Assembly: GCF_026891095.1 (NCBI RefSeq)
Contig: NZ_JAPTNL010000013.1
Location: forward strand, 47,272 to 111,271
Length of the DNA stretch: 64,000 bases
Source of the DNA: Roseovarius salincola
GTDB taxonomy: Bacteria; Pseudomonadota; Alphaproteobacteria; Rhodobacterales; Rhodobacteraceae
Direction: 5' to 3'
Positions 54,995 to 63,523 of the stretch are shown here, piece after piece (position 1 is the stretch's first letter; every line of letters starts with the position of its first letter). The position numbers and the translations under genes were made by a program. Under the pieces are notes generated by a model. The model had not been told where the DNA came from, did no database searches, and saw nothing but the letters and a program-made list of their open reading frames with translations.

Positions 54995-55282
54995 ATGAGC
55001 GACCTAATCGACAGCGCAGTCAACGCCCTCAACGGGAAAATGAGCGACGGGTTCGATGGCAACGCCAAATTCGTGATCGAGAACGAAGGTTCGATCATGG
55101 TCGACGGCGATGGCGCACGCGCCGCCGACGAAGAGGCCGAGGTCACGCTGACCGCGGATGCCGACACCTTTCAGGCGATCCTCGATGGCGACATGGACCC
55201 GACGGCGGCCTTCATGTCGGGCAAGCTCAGCGTCGATGGCGACATGGGAACGGCCATGAAGCTGGGCAGTGTCCTGGCCTGA
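54995..55282 (+). CDS. SCP2 sterol-binding domain protein
   Basis: A 95-residue stand-alone SCP2 domain: DGNAKFVIENEGSIMVDGDGARAADEEAEVTLTADADTF and FMSGKLSVDGDMGTAMKLG. SCP2 domains form a hydrophobic lipid-binding cavity. AGGAGG lies six bases before the ATG at 54995. The stop overlaps the start of the next gene by one base, so the lipid-binding protein and the lysophospholipase-like hydrolase are translationally coupled, suggesting a shared lipid role. Confidence 0.9.
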   Translation: MSDLIDSAVNALNGKMSDGFDGNAKFVIENEGSIMVDGDGARAADEEAEVTLTADADTFQAILDGDMDPTAAFMSGKLSVDGDMGTAMKLGSVLA

Positions 55283-56292
55283 TGGAAAAAGCCCCCTTCT
55301 TCGCAGACGTGGCCGATGGCCCGACCGATGGTGCGGCCTGGTGGCTGATCACCGCGGACGGGGTGCGCGTGCGGGCGGGGTTGTGGGGCGGCTCGAAACC
55401 GCGCGGAACGGTGCTTCTGTTTCCGGGGCGCACCGAGTATATCGAGAAATACGGGCGCACCGCGGGCGACCTCGCAAAGCGCGGTTACGCGACCTTGGCG
55501 CTGGATTGGCGCGGTCAGGGTATTTCGGACAGGCTGACGGGCGATGCCATGTCCGGTCATGTGATGCGGTTCACAGATTACCAGCATGACGTGAACGCCA
55601 TGATCGCCACCGCCGAGGCGCTCGACCTTCCGCGCCCCTGGCATCTGTTGGCGCATTCCATGGGCGGCTGCATCGGGCTGCGGGCAGTGTTGGAGGGCCT
55701 GCCAGTTCAAAGCTGCGTCTTTTCCGGCCCGATGTGGGGTATCAAGATCTCCGGTTCGCTGCGCCCGCTTGCCTGGTCCCTGTCATGGACCAGCAGCAAA
55801 CTGGGCATGGGCGAGCGATACGCTCCCGGCACCGACCCGGAAAACTATGTGCTGACCGAACCCTTCGCGACCAACAAGCTAACCGGCTGCCCGGACATGT
55901 ATCAATACATGATCGACCAGGCGCTCGCCTATCCCGAGCTTGGCCTTGGTGGCCCCAGCCTGCATTGGCTCTACGAGGCCCTGCGCGAAACCCGCGCACT
56001 GGCGCGCGAACCTTCACCCGAGCTGCCATGCTTGACGGTTCTGGGGTCAGAGGAAGACATCGTCGACCCCGCCCGGATCATCGAGCGCATGTCGCGCTGG
56101 CCCGACGGGCGGTTCGAGGTCATAGCGGCTGGCCGCCACGAGGTGCTGATGGACACGCCCGAAATGCGCGGCGACGTGATGGAACTGATCGGCAGGTTCC
56201 TTGACGCGCCTCGGGATGTCGCGCACGAGAAATCCCCGACTATGGATCACGCGCGACCGGTTGCCGCTGACGCCCAAGCCCGTCAATCGTAA
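55282..56292 (+). CDS. Alpha/beta hydrolase, lysophospholipase (PldB)-like
   Basis: A 336-residue serine hydrolase of the PldB/monoacylglycerol lipase type. LDWRGQGISDRL is the strand-4 block, the nucleophile is in LLAHSMGGCIGLRA (Ser near residue 120), the Asp in GSEEDIVDPARI and the His in AGRHEVLMDTPEMR. It is coupled to the SCP2 gene (TGATG). Its 3' end overlaps the opposite-strand fumarylacetoacetase-family gene by 53 bases; the last ~20 residues (PTMDHARPVAADAQARQS) are therefore unusual and may be a read-on extension. Confidence 0.85.
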   Translation: MEKAPFFADVADGPTDGAAWWLITADGVRVRAGLWGGSKPRGTVLLFPGRTEYIEKYGRTAGDLAKRGYATLALDWRGQGISDRLTGDAMSGHVMRFTDYQHDVNAMIATAEALDLPRPWHLLAHSMGGCIGLRAVLEGLPVQSCVFSGPMWGIKISGSLRPLAWSLSWTSSKLGMGERYAPGTDPENYVLTEPFATNKLTGCPDMYQYMIDQALAYPELGLGGPSLHWLYEALRETRALAREPSPELPCLTVLGSEEDIVDPARIIERMSRWPDGRFEVIAAGRHEVLMDTPEMRGDVMELIGRFLDAPRDVAHEKSPTMDHARPVAADAQARQS

Positions 56293-57070
56293 GCTCCATC
56301 ACGTCGCCCTCTGACAGGAACCGCCTGGGCGACATGCCCATCCCGACTCCGGGCGGGGTGCCGGTGGCGATCACGTCTCCGGGTTGCAGGCTCATCATCT
56401 CGCTCAGATGTGCGATGATCTGCGCCACGCTGAAGATCATCTTGCCGGTATGACCGGTCTGCATGCGCTCACCGTTCAGATCCAGCGTCAGGTTCAGATC
56501 TTGCGGATCGCCCGCCTCGTCTGGCGTCACCAGCCAGGGGCCGATCGGGCCAAAGGTGTCGCAGCTCTTGCCCTTGGTCCACTGGCCGGAGCGTTTTGCC
56601 TGAAAGGTGCGCTCGGAAACGTCATTCACGATGCAATAGCCCGCCACATGATCGAGCGCGTCGGCCTCGCTCACGTATTTCGCCATTTTGCCGATCACCA
56701 CGCCCAGTTCCACTTCCCAATCCGAATGCCGCGAGCCGCGTGGCAGGCTGACCGTATCGTTCGCACCGATGATCGAGGATGTCGCCTTCATGAACACGAT
56801 CGGATGTTCGGGCGGCTCCATTCCGGTTTCCGCAGCATGGTCGGAATAGTTGAGACCGATCCCGATGAACTTGCCCACGCGCCCCACTGGCGGGCCAAGG
56901 CGCGGCGCCCCCTCGACAAGTGGCAGCGTGGCGGGGTCGATCCGAGGCAGGTCAGTCAGCACCGCCCCGACGATATCGGGCACGACCCCAGACAGATCGC
57001 GCAACTGCCCTTCATCATCCAGCACCCCGGGGCGTTCCAGTCCCGGCTCTCCATATCGTGCGAAACGCAT
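56240..57070 (-). CDS. Fumarylacetoacetate hydrolase family protein
   Basis: A 276-residue FAH-family enzyme. Metal-binding and fold motifs: GIGLNYSDHAAETGM, VFMKATSSIIGANDTV, DWEVELGVVIGKMAKYV (acidic metal ligands), YCIVNDVSERTFQ, and GDVIATGTPPGVGMGM near the C-terminus. Members include acylpyruvases and 2-hydroxyhepta-2,4-diene-1,7-dioate isomerases; the substrate is open. GGGGG precedes the ATG at 57070. The 3' end overlaps the convergent hydrolase gene. Confidence 0.88.
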   Translation of the reverse strand: MRFARYGEPGLERPGVLDDEGQLRDLSGVVPDIVGAVLTDLPRIDPATLPLVEGAPRLGPPVGRVGKFIGIGLNYSDHAAETGMEPPEHPIVFMKATSSIIGANDTVSLPRGSRHSDWEVELGVVIGKMAKYVSEADALDHVAGYCIVNDVSERTFQAKRSGQWTKGKSCDTFGPIGPWLVTPDEAGDPQDLNLTLDLNGERMQTGHTGKMIFSVAQIIAHLSEMMSLQPGDVIATGTPPGVGMGMSPRRFLSEGDVMELTIDGLGRQRQPVARDP

Positions 57071-57219
57071 CGCGTGCCCCCATGTCCATTACGTGCCGTC
57101 GCAAGATAACCGCTGGCCGGCGCCTTGCAAGGGAGCGCATTGCGATATCCCCTGATCAAGGCTTGAGCCGCCCCCCTGCCCCGCATATGTGTGTCACCTG
57201 ACAAAAAGGAGGCTCTCGC

Positions 57220-59040
57220 ATGTTCCATCTGCCCGTTCCCGCCCACGACGCCAATGCCGGTTCCGGTGACGACAACCTGGGCGCCCTTCCGGAATGGGAT
57301 CTGACGGATCTCTACGCCAGCACCGAGGCCGCCGAACTCAAGCGCGATCTGGACTGGCTGGAAAAGGCCTGCGCCGATTTCGCCGCCGATTACGAAGGCA
57401 AGCTCACCGAGCTGGATGCGGATGGATTGCTGGAATGTATCCGGCGCGACGAGAAGATCAGCAATATCGCCGGGCGCATCATGTCCTATGCCGGGTTGCG
57501 CTATTACCAGCAGACCACCGATGGCGGACGCGCCAAGTTCCTTTCGGATTGCCAGGAAAAGATCACCACCTACACGACACCGCTGGTATTCTTCTCGCTT
57601 GAGCTGAACCGGCTGGACGAGGCCGCGCTGAGTGCGATGTATGCGCAAAACGCCGAACTTGCCCGCTACAAGCCGGTGCTGGACCGCATCCGCGCGATGA
57701 AACCGTACCAGCTATCCGACGAGCTTGAAAGATTCCTGCACGATCTTGGTGTTGTCGGCGACGCCTGGGAGCGGCTTTTCGACGAGACGATCGCGGGTTT
57801 GAGCTTCACCGTCGATGGCGAGGAACTGGGCATCGAGGCCACGCTGAACCTGCTGACCGATCAGACACGCGCCAAGCGCGAGAGTGCAGCACGTGAACTG
57901 GCCCGCGTCTTCGGGCAGAACGTCCGCACTTTCGCCCGCGTCCACAACACCTCGGCCAAGGAAAAGGAAGTGATCGACCGCTGGCGCGGCATGCCCACGC
58001 CCCAGACCGGGCGCCACCTGTCGAATGATGTTGAACCCGAGGTCGTCGAAGCGCTGCGCGATGCCGTTGTCGCGGGCTATCCGAAACTGAGCCACCGCTA
58101 TTACGAACTCAAGCGCAAGTGGCTGGGCCTTGATCGGATGCAGGTCTGGGATCGCAACGCGCCCTTGCCCATCGAGGACAAGAAGATCGTCGATTGGGAC
58201 GGGGCGCGCGACATCGTGATGGAGGCCTATTCGGCCTTCGATCCGCGCATGGGTGATCTGGCGGATCCGTTCTTCAAGAAGGGCTGGATCGACGCCGGCG
58301 TCAAACCCGGCAAGGCGCCGGGTGCCTTCGCCCATCCCACGGTCACCGACGTGCACCCCTATGTGATGCTGAACTATCTCGGCAAACCGCGCGACGTCAT
58401 GACCTTGGCGCATGAGCTCGGCCACGGTGTCCATCAGGTTCTGGCCGCCGATCAGGGCGAGTTGCTAGCCAACACCCCGCTGACACTGGCCGAAACCGCC
58501 AGCGTCTTCGGCGAGATGCTGACCTTCCGCAAAATGCTTGAAAAAGCCTCGACCCAGACCGAACGCAAGGTCCTGCTGGCGGGCAAGGTTGAGGACATGA
58601 TCAACACGGTGGTGCGCCAGATCGCGTTCTACGACTTCGAGTGCAAGTTGCACGATGCGCGCCGCGGCGGTGAACTGACGCCCGATGACATCAACGCCCT
58701 GTGGATGTCGGTCCAGGCCGAATCACTTGGACCCGCCTTCGACTTCATGGACGGCTACGAGACCTTCTGGGCCTATATCCCGCATTTCGTCCATTCGCCC
58801 TTCTATGTCTATGCCTATGCCTTTGGAGACGGCTTGGTGAACGCGCTTTACGCCGTCTACGAGGAAAACCCCGAAGGGTTCCAGGACAAGTATTTCGAAA
58901 TGCTCAAGGCAGGCGGATCGAAGCACCACAAGGAATTGCTGGCGCCCTTCGGCCTCGATGCTGGCGATCCGGCCTTCTGGGACAAGGGGCTGAGCATGAT
59001 CTCGCGCCTGATCGACGAGTTGGAAGCGATGGAAGACTAA
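57220..59040 (+). CDS. pepF: M3 family oligoendopeptidase F
   Basis: A 606-residue M3 zinc metallopeptidase that degrades intracellular oligopeptides. The HExxH is in MTLAHELGHGVHQVL near residue 395, with the third ligand Glu in LAETASVFGEMLTF about 27 residues on. The N-terminal PepF helical domain starts EWDLTDLYASTEAAELKRDL. AAGGAGG lies six bases before the ATG. The stop overlaps the opposite-strand gene stop by four bases. Confidence 0.93.
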   Translation: MFHLPVPAHDANAGSGDDNLGALPEWDLTDLYASTEAAELKRDLDWLEKACADFAADYEGKLTELDADGLLECIRRDEKISNIAGRIMSYAGLRYYQQTTDGGRAKFLSDCQEKITTYTTPLVFFSLELNRLDEAALSAMYAQNAELARYKPVLDRIRAMKPYQLSDELERFLHDLGVVGDAWERLFDETIAGLSFTVDGEELGIEATLNLLTDQTRAKRESAARELARVFGQNVRTFARVHNTSAKEKEVIDRWRGMPTPQTGRHLSNDVEPEVVEALRDAVVAGYPKLSHRYYELKRKWLGLDRMQVWDRNAPLPIEDKKIVDWDGARDIVMEAYSAFDPRMGDLADPFFKKGWIDAGVKPGKAPGAFAHPTVTDVHPYVMLNYLGKPRDVMTLAHELGHGVHQVLAADQGELLANTPLTLAETASVFGEMLTFRKMLEKASTQTERKVLLAGKVEDMINTVVRQIAFYDFECKLHDARRGGELTPDDINALWMSVQAESLGPAFDFMDGYETFWAYIPHFVHSPFYVYAYAFGDGLVNALYAVYEENPEGFQDKYFEMLKAGGSKHHKELLAPFGLDAGDPAFWDKGLSMISRLIDELEAMED

Positions 59041-60152
59041 CGTGTGCGACCGATCGTGCCGCCACCCGGAATCGGCAATGCCCCGGTTTCGGGCGGTGGG
59101 GCCTCGAGCACCATGTAATCGTCGAATCCGCCACCGCCCGTCGAAGCCTGCGAGAACATGCCCCGAAGCAACGAAATCGCCGCAGGGGACGTCGCAGGCA
59201 CCGAGTGATTCAACCCCTCGCCATCGGCGAGCGCGGTGAAATCGATCACATTCACGTTCAGCCCTTCGACCGTCTCGGGGCCATCGATCACGCCGAGGCG
59301 CGGTTTTCGCCCGGTGATGAAGCTGGCCAGCGATAGCGCCCGGTCCTCGCGCGATACGAAAATCAGGAACGGCTGCGGCAGCTTCCCGATCGCCTCGACC
59401 TGACTGCGGAAGAGGTCGGGGTCGAGATCGGGCGACATCAGGATCACACCATTGATGCGTGACAGCAATGCCCGGTCACCACGCAGAGCGGCCTGACGCA
59501 TGACCTCCATGACCAGATGCGATCCCATCGAATGCGCCACCAGCAGGATCGAGCTGTCATCATATGCTGTGATCTTCTTGAGCACCCTTTCCAGATCGTC
59601 GCGGGCGTAAAGAACACTGTCACGATCATAGATATAGCCGCGCGGATCTCCCGCCGACAGCCACGAGAACAGGACGGAGGACATGCCGAGATCGAAATCG
59701 GCCTGGATCTGTGCCAGTCGATACATCGCGTCCGACAGGGTGTTGTTGTAACCATGCACGAAGACCATGGTTTCGCGCATCGTTGCATCGCGCTTCATCT
59801 CGCGCACGAAGTTGTCGGGCCGGTCATAGACCTTGGTATCGGTAACCACGAAATTCAGCCCCGGGTCCGCCGGTTGCCCCCGCTTGGGCCATTCGATTTT
59901 GCCGGGCGCGTGAACCGGCGGAATGGATACTGTGGCCCTGAAGAAGTTCAACTGTTCATTGCGCGGCTGACCGAACGTCTGGCGCGGGCGAGTCAGGTCG
60001 CGCTGCGTGGCGACATACACATGCTCTATCGTTGCATCAGCAGTCAGGGGACCACGATCCGCTGTCGGTCGCGGCGCGCAGGCTGCAGCCAGAAGTACGG
60101 CACCAACCAGAATCGCCTGCCACGCGCGTGTCGTGTTCCTTAAGGAAATCAT
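59037..60152 (-). CDS. Lipoprotein-like DUF900 alpha/beta hydrolase
   Basis: A 371-residue protein of the DUF900 (esterase/lipase superfamily) group. A signal peptide with lipobox LLAAACAPR suggests lipidation at Cys26. The hydrolase core has VFVHGYNNTLSDAMYRL, LVAHSMGSHLVMEVMRQ (nucleophile Ser) and MSPDLDPDLF; a C-terminal GREPRLG-type end follows. The ATG at 60152 was preferred because a longer frame runs into the rpoH terminator (60169-60197). Substrate unknown. Confidence 0.85.
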   Translation of the reverse strand: MISLRNTTRAWQAILVGAVLLAAACAPRPTADRGPLTADATIEHVYVATQRDLTRPRQTFGQPRNEQLNFFRATVSIPPVHAPGKIEWPKRGQPADPGLNFVVTDTKVYDRPDNFVREMKRDATMRETMVFVHGYNNTLSDAMYRLAQIQADFDLGMSSVLFSWLSAGDPRGYIYDRDSVLYARDDLERVLKKITAYDDSSILLVAHSMGSHLVMEVMRQAALRGDRALLSRINGVILMSPDLDPDLFRSQVEAIGKLPQPFLIFVSREDRALSLASFITGRKPRLGVIDGPETVEGLNVNVIDFTALADGEGLNHSVPATSPAAISLLRGMFSQASTGGGGFDDYMVLEAPPPETGALPIPGGGTIGRTR

Positions 60153-60168
60153 TACCTTAAATGGTATC

Positions 60169-60197
60169 AAAAAACCTCTCCCGTATTACGGGAGAGG
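60169..60197 (-). terminator. Rho-independent terminator of rpoH
   Basis: On the minus strand CCTCTCCCGT-AAT-ACGGGAGAGG is followed by TTTTTT. The perfect 10-bp stem lies 30 bases after the rpoH stop and just before the DUF900 gene, cleanly separating the two. Confidence 0.92.
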
Positions 60198-60227
60198 CTA
60201 TCCCCATTTCGTGCCTGCGCCAAGCGA

Positions 60228-61124
60228 TCAGGCCGAGGGCAACATTCCTTTTTCACCGGCAAGGTCGCGCATCCGCTTTTGAAGTTTCTCGAAAGCACGC
60301 ACCTCAATCTGGCGAATGCGCTCGCGGCTGACGTCGTATTGGCTGCTCAGGTCTTCCAGCGTGATGGTCTGATCGCTCAGCCGACGCTGCGTCAGGATAT
60401 CCTTTTCGCGATCATTGAGCACGTCCATCGCTTTGGCCAGCAACTCGCGGCGCGCTTCCAGTTCGTCGCGGCGTTCGTAATCTGTGGCCTGGTCGGCATC
60501 CTCGTCCTCAAGCCAATCCTGCCATTCCATCGTGCCTTCGCCCTCGGCGCCGACACGGGCGTTGAGCGATGCATCTCCACCCGACATGCGCCGGTTCATC
60601 GAGATGACCTCGGCCTCGGTCACACCGAGATCGGTTGCGATCCGCTTGACGTTCTCGGGGCGCAGGTCTCCCTCTTCAAGCGCGCCGATCTTGGCTTTGG
60701 CCTTGCGCAAATTGAAGAACAGTTTCTTCTGGGCGCTAGTCGTGCCCAGTTTGACCATCGACCAGCTGCGCAGGATGTATTCTTGGATGCTCGCACGAAT
60801 CCACCACATGGCATAGGTGGCCAGTCGGAAACCGCGCTCCGGGTCAAATCGCTTGACCGCCTGCATGAGGCCGACATTCGCCTCGGAAATCACTTCGGCC
60901 GTGGGCAGGCCATAGCCGCGATAGCCCATGGCAATTTTGGCCGCCAGACGCAGGTGACTGGTGACCATCTTGTGGGCGGCTTCGGTATCCTGTTCCTCGA
61001 CCCACCGTTTGGCGAGCATATATTCCTCCTCCGGCTCCAGAAGGGGGAATTTCCGGATTTCCTGAAGGTAGCGGTTCAAGCCGCCTTCCGGCGATGGTGC
61101 CGGGAGATTTGCGTAGTTACTCAA
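60228..61124 (-). CDS. rpoH: RNA polymerase heat-shock sigma factor RpoH
   Basis: A 298-residue sigma-32 factor, the same length as R. sphaeroides RpoHI. Visible: SNYANLPAPSPEGGLNRYLQEI at the start, region 2 with GFRLATYAMWWIRASIQEYILRS, the diagnostic RpoH box QKKLFFNLR, and region 4 with TLEDLSSQYDVSRERIRQIE. The start is a TTG at 61124, nine bases after GGAGGG; no ATG or GTG in frame fits, so the TTG is required. Probable targets include the DUF1127/CcsR unit at 20.1 kb. Confidence 0.95.
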   Translation of the reverse strand: MSNYANLPAPSPEGGLNRYLQEIRKFPLLEPEEEYMLAKRWVEEQDTEAAHKMVTSHLRLAAKIAMGYRGYGLPTAEVISEANVGLMQAVKRFDPERGFRLATYAMWWIRASIQEYILRSWSMVKLGTTSAQKKLFFNLRKAKAKIGALEEGDLRPENVKRIATDLGVTEAEVISMNRRMSGGDASLNARVGAEGEGTMEWQDWLEDEDADQATDYERRDELEARRELLAKAMDVLNDREKDILTQRRLSDQTITLEDLSSQYDVSRERIRQIEVRAFEKLQKRMRDLAGEKGMLPSA

Positions 61125-61261
61125 CTCTTGTGTCCCTCCCAATGTTTATAGGGTTAACATAAAGATGGGGCCTCTGAAGCCCGGCTTCAAGAGGATTTAC
61201 CTGTAAAAGATTAACAGATGAGGGCCCCAAAAGTTCCTTTTCCGACAATGTGACATCGCGC

Positions 61262-62308
61262 TCACGCAACCGTGCAGGATTCCCCGCCGCGCAAAGCCGC
61301 GATCAGCCCGGCCATGTCGGCGGGCAACGGCGCCTCGAAGCGCATATGCTGCGCACTTACGGGGTGCTCGAAGCCCAGGAACGCAGCATGAAGCGCCTGA
61401 CGAGGAAAATCGCGTGCCGTTTGCAGTGCGGCATCCGGCAAGGCGCGCAGCGGCAGTTTGCGCCGCCCGCCATAGACCTGATCACCGATCAACCCGTGCC
61501 CCGCATGGGCCATGTGCACGCGGATCTGGTGCGTGCGCCCGGTTTCCAGCCAGCATTCCATCAGCGCGGCGACAGCGGGCTGACCGAACCTTTCGACCAC
61601 TCGGGCGCGCGTCACCGCATGGCGCCCGCCCTGAAACAGCACCGCCTGCTTCTGACGGTCGGTGCGGTGGCGCGCAAGCTGGGTGGTGATGCGCATGATG
61701 TTGCCGCTTTCAAACCCCACGCCACGCAGCCCGCGCAGCCGCGGATCGGCGGCGTCGGGTACGCCATAAACCACAGCGCGGTAATACCGCTCGACACTGT
61801 GCTTTTCGAACTGTGCGGCCAGCCCGTGATGCGCCCGGTCCGACTTGGCAACCACCAGAAGACCGCTGGTGTCCTTGTCGATGCGATGCACGATGCCGGG
61901 ACGTTTGGCCCCGCCCACCCCGGAAAGGGTCTCGCCGCAATGGTGCAGCAGCGCGTTGACCAGCGTGCCGCCGGGGCTGCCAGGCGCGGGATGGACCACC
62001 ATCCCCGCAGGCTTGTTGATGACGATCAAATCGTCATCCTCGTGGATCACATCGAGCGAGATATCTTCCGCCCCGATATGGCTTTCCTCGGCCTCTGGCA
62101 CGGTGATCTCGACAAGGTCACCCTCGCCCACACGCGCCTTGGGTTCGCTGACGCGGATGCCGTTCACGCGGACCGCGCCTTCGGCGATCAGCCGGGCAAG
62201 GCGCGTGCGCGACAGTGCCGCGTCCTCTGGCACATCGCGGGACAACGCCTTATCAAGGCGGGGTGGCGGATCGGCCGCGATCCGGAATGAAACAAGGGTG
62301 GACGACAT
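61262..62308 (-). CDS. rluD: RluA/RluD-family pseudouridine synthase
   Basis: A 348-residue pseudouridine synthase with an N-terminal S4 domain (RLDKALSRDVPEDAALSRTRLARLIAEGAVRVNG) and a catalytic domain with IVINKPAGMVVHP and HRIDKDTSGLLVVAK (catalytic Asp), then ETGRTHQIRVHMAHAGHGLIGDQVYG. This layout matches RluD, which modifies helix 69 of 23S rRNA. Start ATG at 62308; it shares the four-base CATG with the divergent gene's start. Confidence 0.9.
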   Translation of the reverse strand: MSSTLVSFRIAADPPPRLDKALSRDVPEDAALSRTRLARLIAEGAVRVNGIRVSEPKARVGEGDLVEITVPEAEESHIGAEDISLDVIHEDDDLIVINKPAGMVVHPAPGSPGGTLVNALLHHCGETLSGVGGAKRPGIVHRIDKDTSGLLVVAKSDRAHHGLAAQFEKHSVERYYRAVVYGVPDAADPRLRGLRGVGFESGNIMRITTQLARHRTDRQKQAVLFQGGRHAVTRARVVERFGQPAVAALMECWLETGRTHQIRVHMAHAGHGLIGDQVYGGRRKLPLRALPDAALQTARDFPRQALHAAFLGFEHPVSAQHMRFEAPLPADMAGLIAALRGGESCTVA

Positions 62309-62618
62309 GGACAACAGCCCCGAGCCTCAGCCGGTCGACCCGGCGATGTTAAGGTATCTGCGCCTGCTGGTCACGATCCTGACGGGCACGATGATTGCCG
62401 GGGTTCTAGTCATCATCTTCCTGCTTGTCACCCGCTTCGCCGACAAGGGCCCCGACCTGCCCGAGGCGATCGAACTGCCAGGCGGCGCGAGTGCGCAGGC
62501 CTTCACCCAAGGGCGGGGCTGGTTCGCCGTGGTCACCGATGACGACCGCATCCTGATCTATGACCGCGTCACTGGCCAATTGCAGCGCACAGTCCAGATA
62601 ACACAGGACGGGTCGTGA
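62307..62618 (+). CDS. Small membrane protein (DUF6476-like)
   Basis: A 103-residue protein with one N-terminal membrane helix (LLVTILTGTMIAGVLVIIFLLV, residues ~20-41) and a small soluble domain (GRGWFAVVTDDDRILIYDRVTGQLQRTVQI). It resembles Rhodobacterales proteins now called DUF6476; function unknown. AAGGGTGG lies about nine bases before the ATG. Its start codon overlaps that of rluD head-to-head, and its stop is five bases from tRNA-His. Confidence 0.78.
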   Translation: MDNSPEPQPVDPAMLRYLRLLVTILTGTMIAGVLVIIFLLVTRFADKGPDLPEAIELPGGASAQAFTQGRGWFAVVTDDDRILIYDRVTGQLQRTVQITQDGS

Positions 62619-62623
62619 AGGGA

Positions 62624-62700
62624 TGGTACCGCCTGCCCGGCTCGAACGGGCGACCTCTTGATCCACAATCAAGCGCTCTAACCTACTGAGCTAAGGCGGC
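62624..62700 (-). tRNA. tRNA-His(GTG), alphaproteobacterial type
   Basis: Cloverleaf: acceptor GCCGCCT/AGGCGGT (G1-U72), T8-A9, D-arm GCTC...GAGC, anticodon stem CTTGA/TCAAG with loop TTGTGGA (anticodon GTG), T-arm GCCCG-TTCGAGC-CGGGC, discriminator A73, and encoded CCA. No G-1 facing C73 can be formed, as expected for the alphaproteobacterial clade with divergent histidyl-tRNA synthetase. Confidence 0.93.
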
Positions 62701-62869
62701 ACACGGGCGCGATGTAACTTTCCCGACCGGCGAATGCAAGCCTGTTGAAGCGCGTTTTGCCAGCTTTATGCGGGCGATCATAGCGGGGGCGCAGAAGGGT
62801 GCGGGGCGCATCCGGCTTGCCATTCAACGCAGAAACGAGTAGGCGCATACCTCTGTGCAGGAGGCCGTC

Positions 62870-63058
62870 ATGGGCATCAATACCGAACGCGATATCGAAG
62901 CCAATCTTCAGATCGGGCCGACCGACCAAGGCATGGTGCGCCTGTTCATCGAAGCCGATGGCATTGAAATCCCTATGGATTTTTCCCCCGACGAGGCCGA
63001 GGAGATCGCCGCCGAGATCATGGCCGCGATCAAGGCGGCGCAGGCCCGCTCTTCCTGA
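62870..63058 (+). CDS. Small acidic protein (DUF6324-like)
   Basis: A 62-residue acidic protein: MGINTERDIEANLQIGPTDQ, then RLFIEADGIEIPMDFSPDEAEEIAAEIMAAI. It resembles small Rhodobacterales proteins named DUF6324; function unknown. CAGGAGG lies six bases before the ATG at 62870. The last 29 bases overlap the opposite-strand mmcB gene's 3' end. Confidence 0.78.
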   Translation: MGINTERDIEANLQIGPTDQGMVRLFIEADGIEIPMDFSPDEAEEIAAEIMAAIKAAQARSS

Positions 63059-63497
63059 GGCCGGGGTCGCGAAGGGATTGGTGGCGCCGGGCGGCGTGGC
63101 GGGCGAAGCGGCGGGTCAGGGCCGTGCGCCGGGCAGCGGCAAGACGGGTTTCAGGCCCCATGCGCAGGATCTCGGCGTCATAGGCATCGGCCATGATCAG
63201 CCCAGTATCATCGGGCAGAAGATCCACCGGAAACGCCGCATCCACCGCCCAGAAATACCGGTCACACCAGCCGAGATAGCCCTGCCACTTGCTGTCTGAG
63301 GCGAAATCGGCGCGCGATGATTTGCACTCGATGATCCAGATCTCACCCTTGGGACCAAGCGCCATCACATCCACGCGCCGTCCACGTTCGGGGGTGAATT
63401 CCTCAATGGAAACAAAGTCATGCGTCAAGAGATGGCGGCACACGCCACGCGCCAGAAGCTGGCCGGGACGCGCCAATTCCTCGGGGTTCGGTTCCAT
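63030..63497 (-). CDS. mmcB: MmcB family DNA repair protein
   Basis: A 155-residue protein of the MmcB family, needed for mitomycin C resistance in Caulobacter. The PD-(D/E)xK nuclease core is visible: GRRVDVMALGPKGEIWIIECKSSRADFASDSKWQGYLGWCD, with Asp, Glu-x-Lys and Gln in order, broken here only for quotation: RRVDVMALG then WIIECKSSRADF then KWQGYLGWCDRYFWAVD. The C-terminus is Arg-rich. A perfect LexA box lies 12 bases before the ATG, consistent with SOS induction. Confidence 0.92.
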   Translation of the reverse strand: MEPNPEELARPGQLLARGVCRHLLTHDFVSIEEFTPERGRRVDVMALGPKGEIWIIECKSSRADFASDSKWQGYLGWCDRYFWAVDAAFPVDLLPDDTGLIMADAYDAEILRMGPETRLAAARRTALTRRFARHAARRHQSLRDPGLRKSGPAPP

Positions 63498-63508
63498 GAG
63501 GACAGTAT

Positions 63509-63523
63509 GAACATATGGAGAAC
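63509..63523 (-). promoter_or_regulatory. LexA (SOS) box upstream of mmcB
   Basis: GAAC-ATATGGA-GAAC on the plus strand, equal to GTTC-N7-GTTC on the minus strand, lies 12 bases before the mmcB start. mmcB is LexA-regulated in Caulobacter, so function and site agree. Confidence 0.88.
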
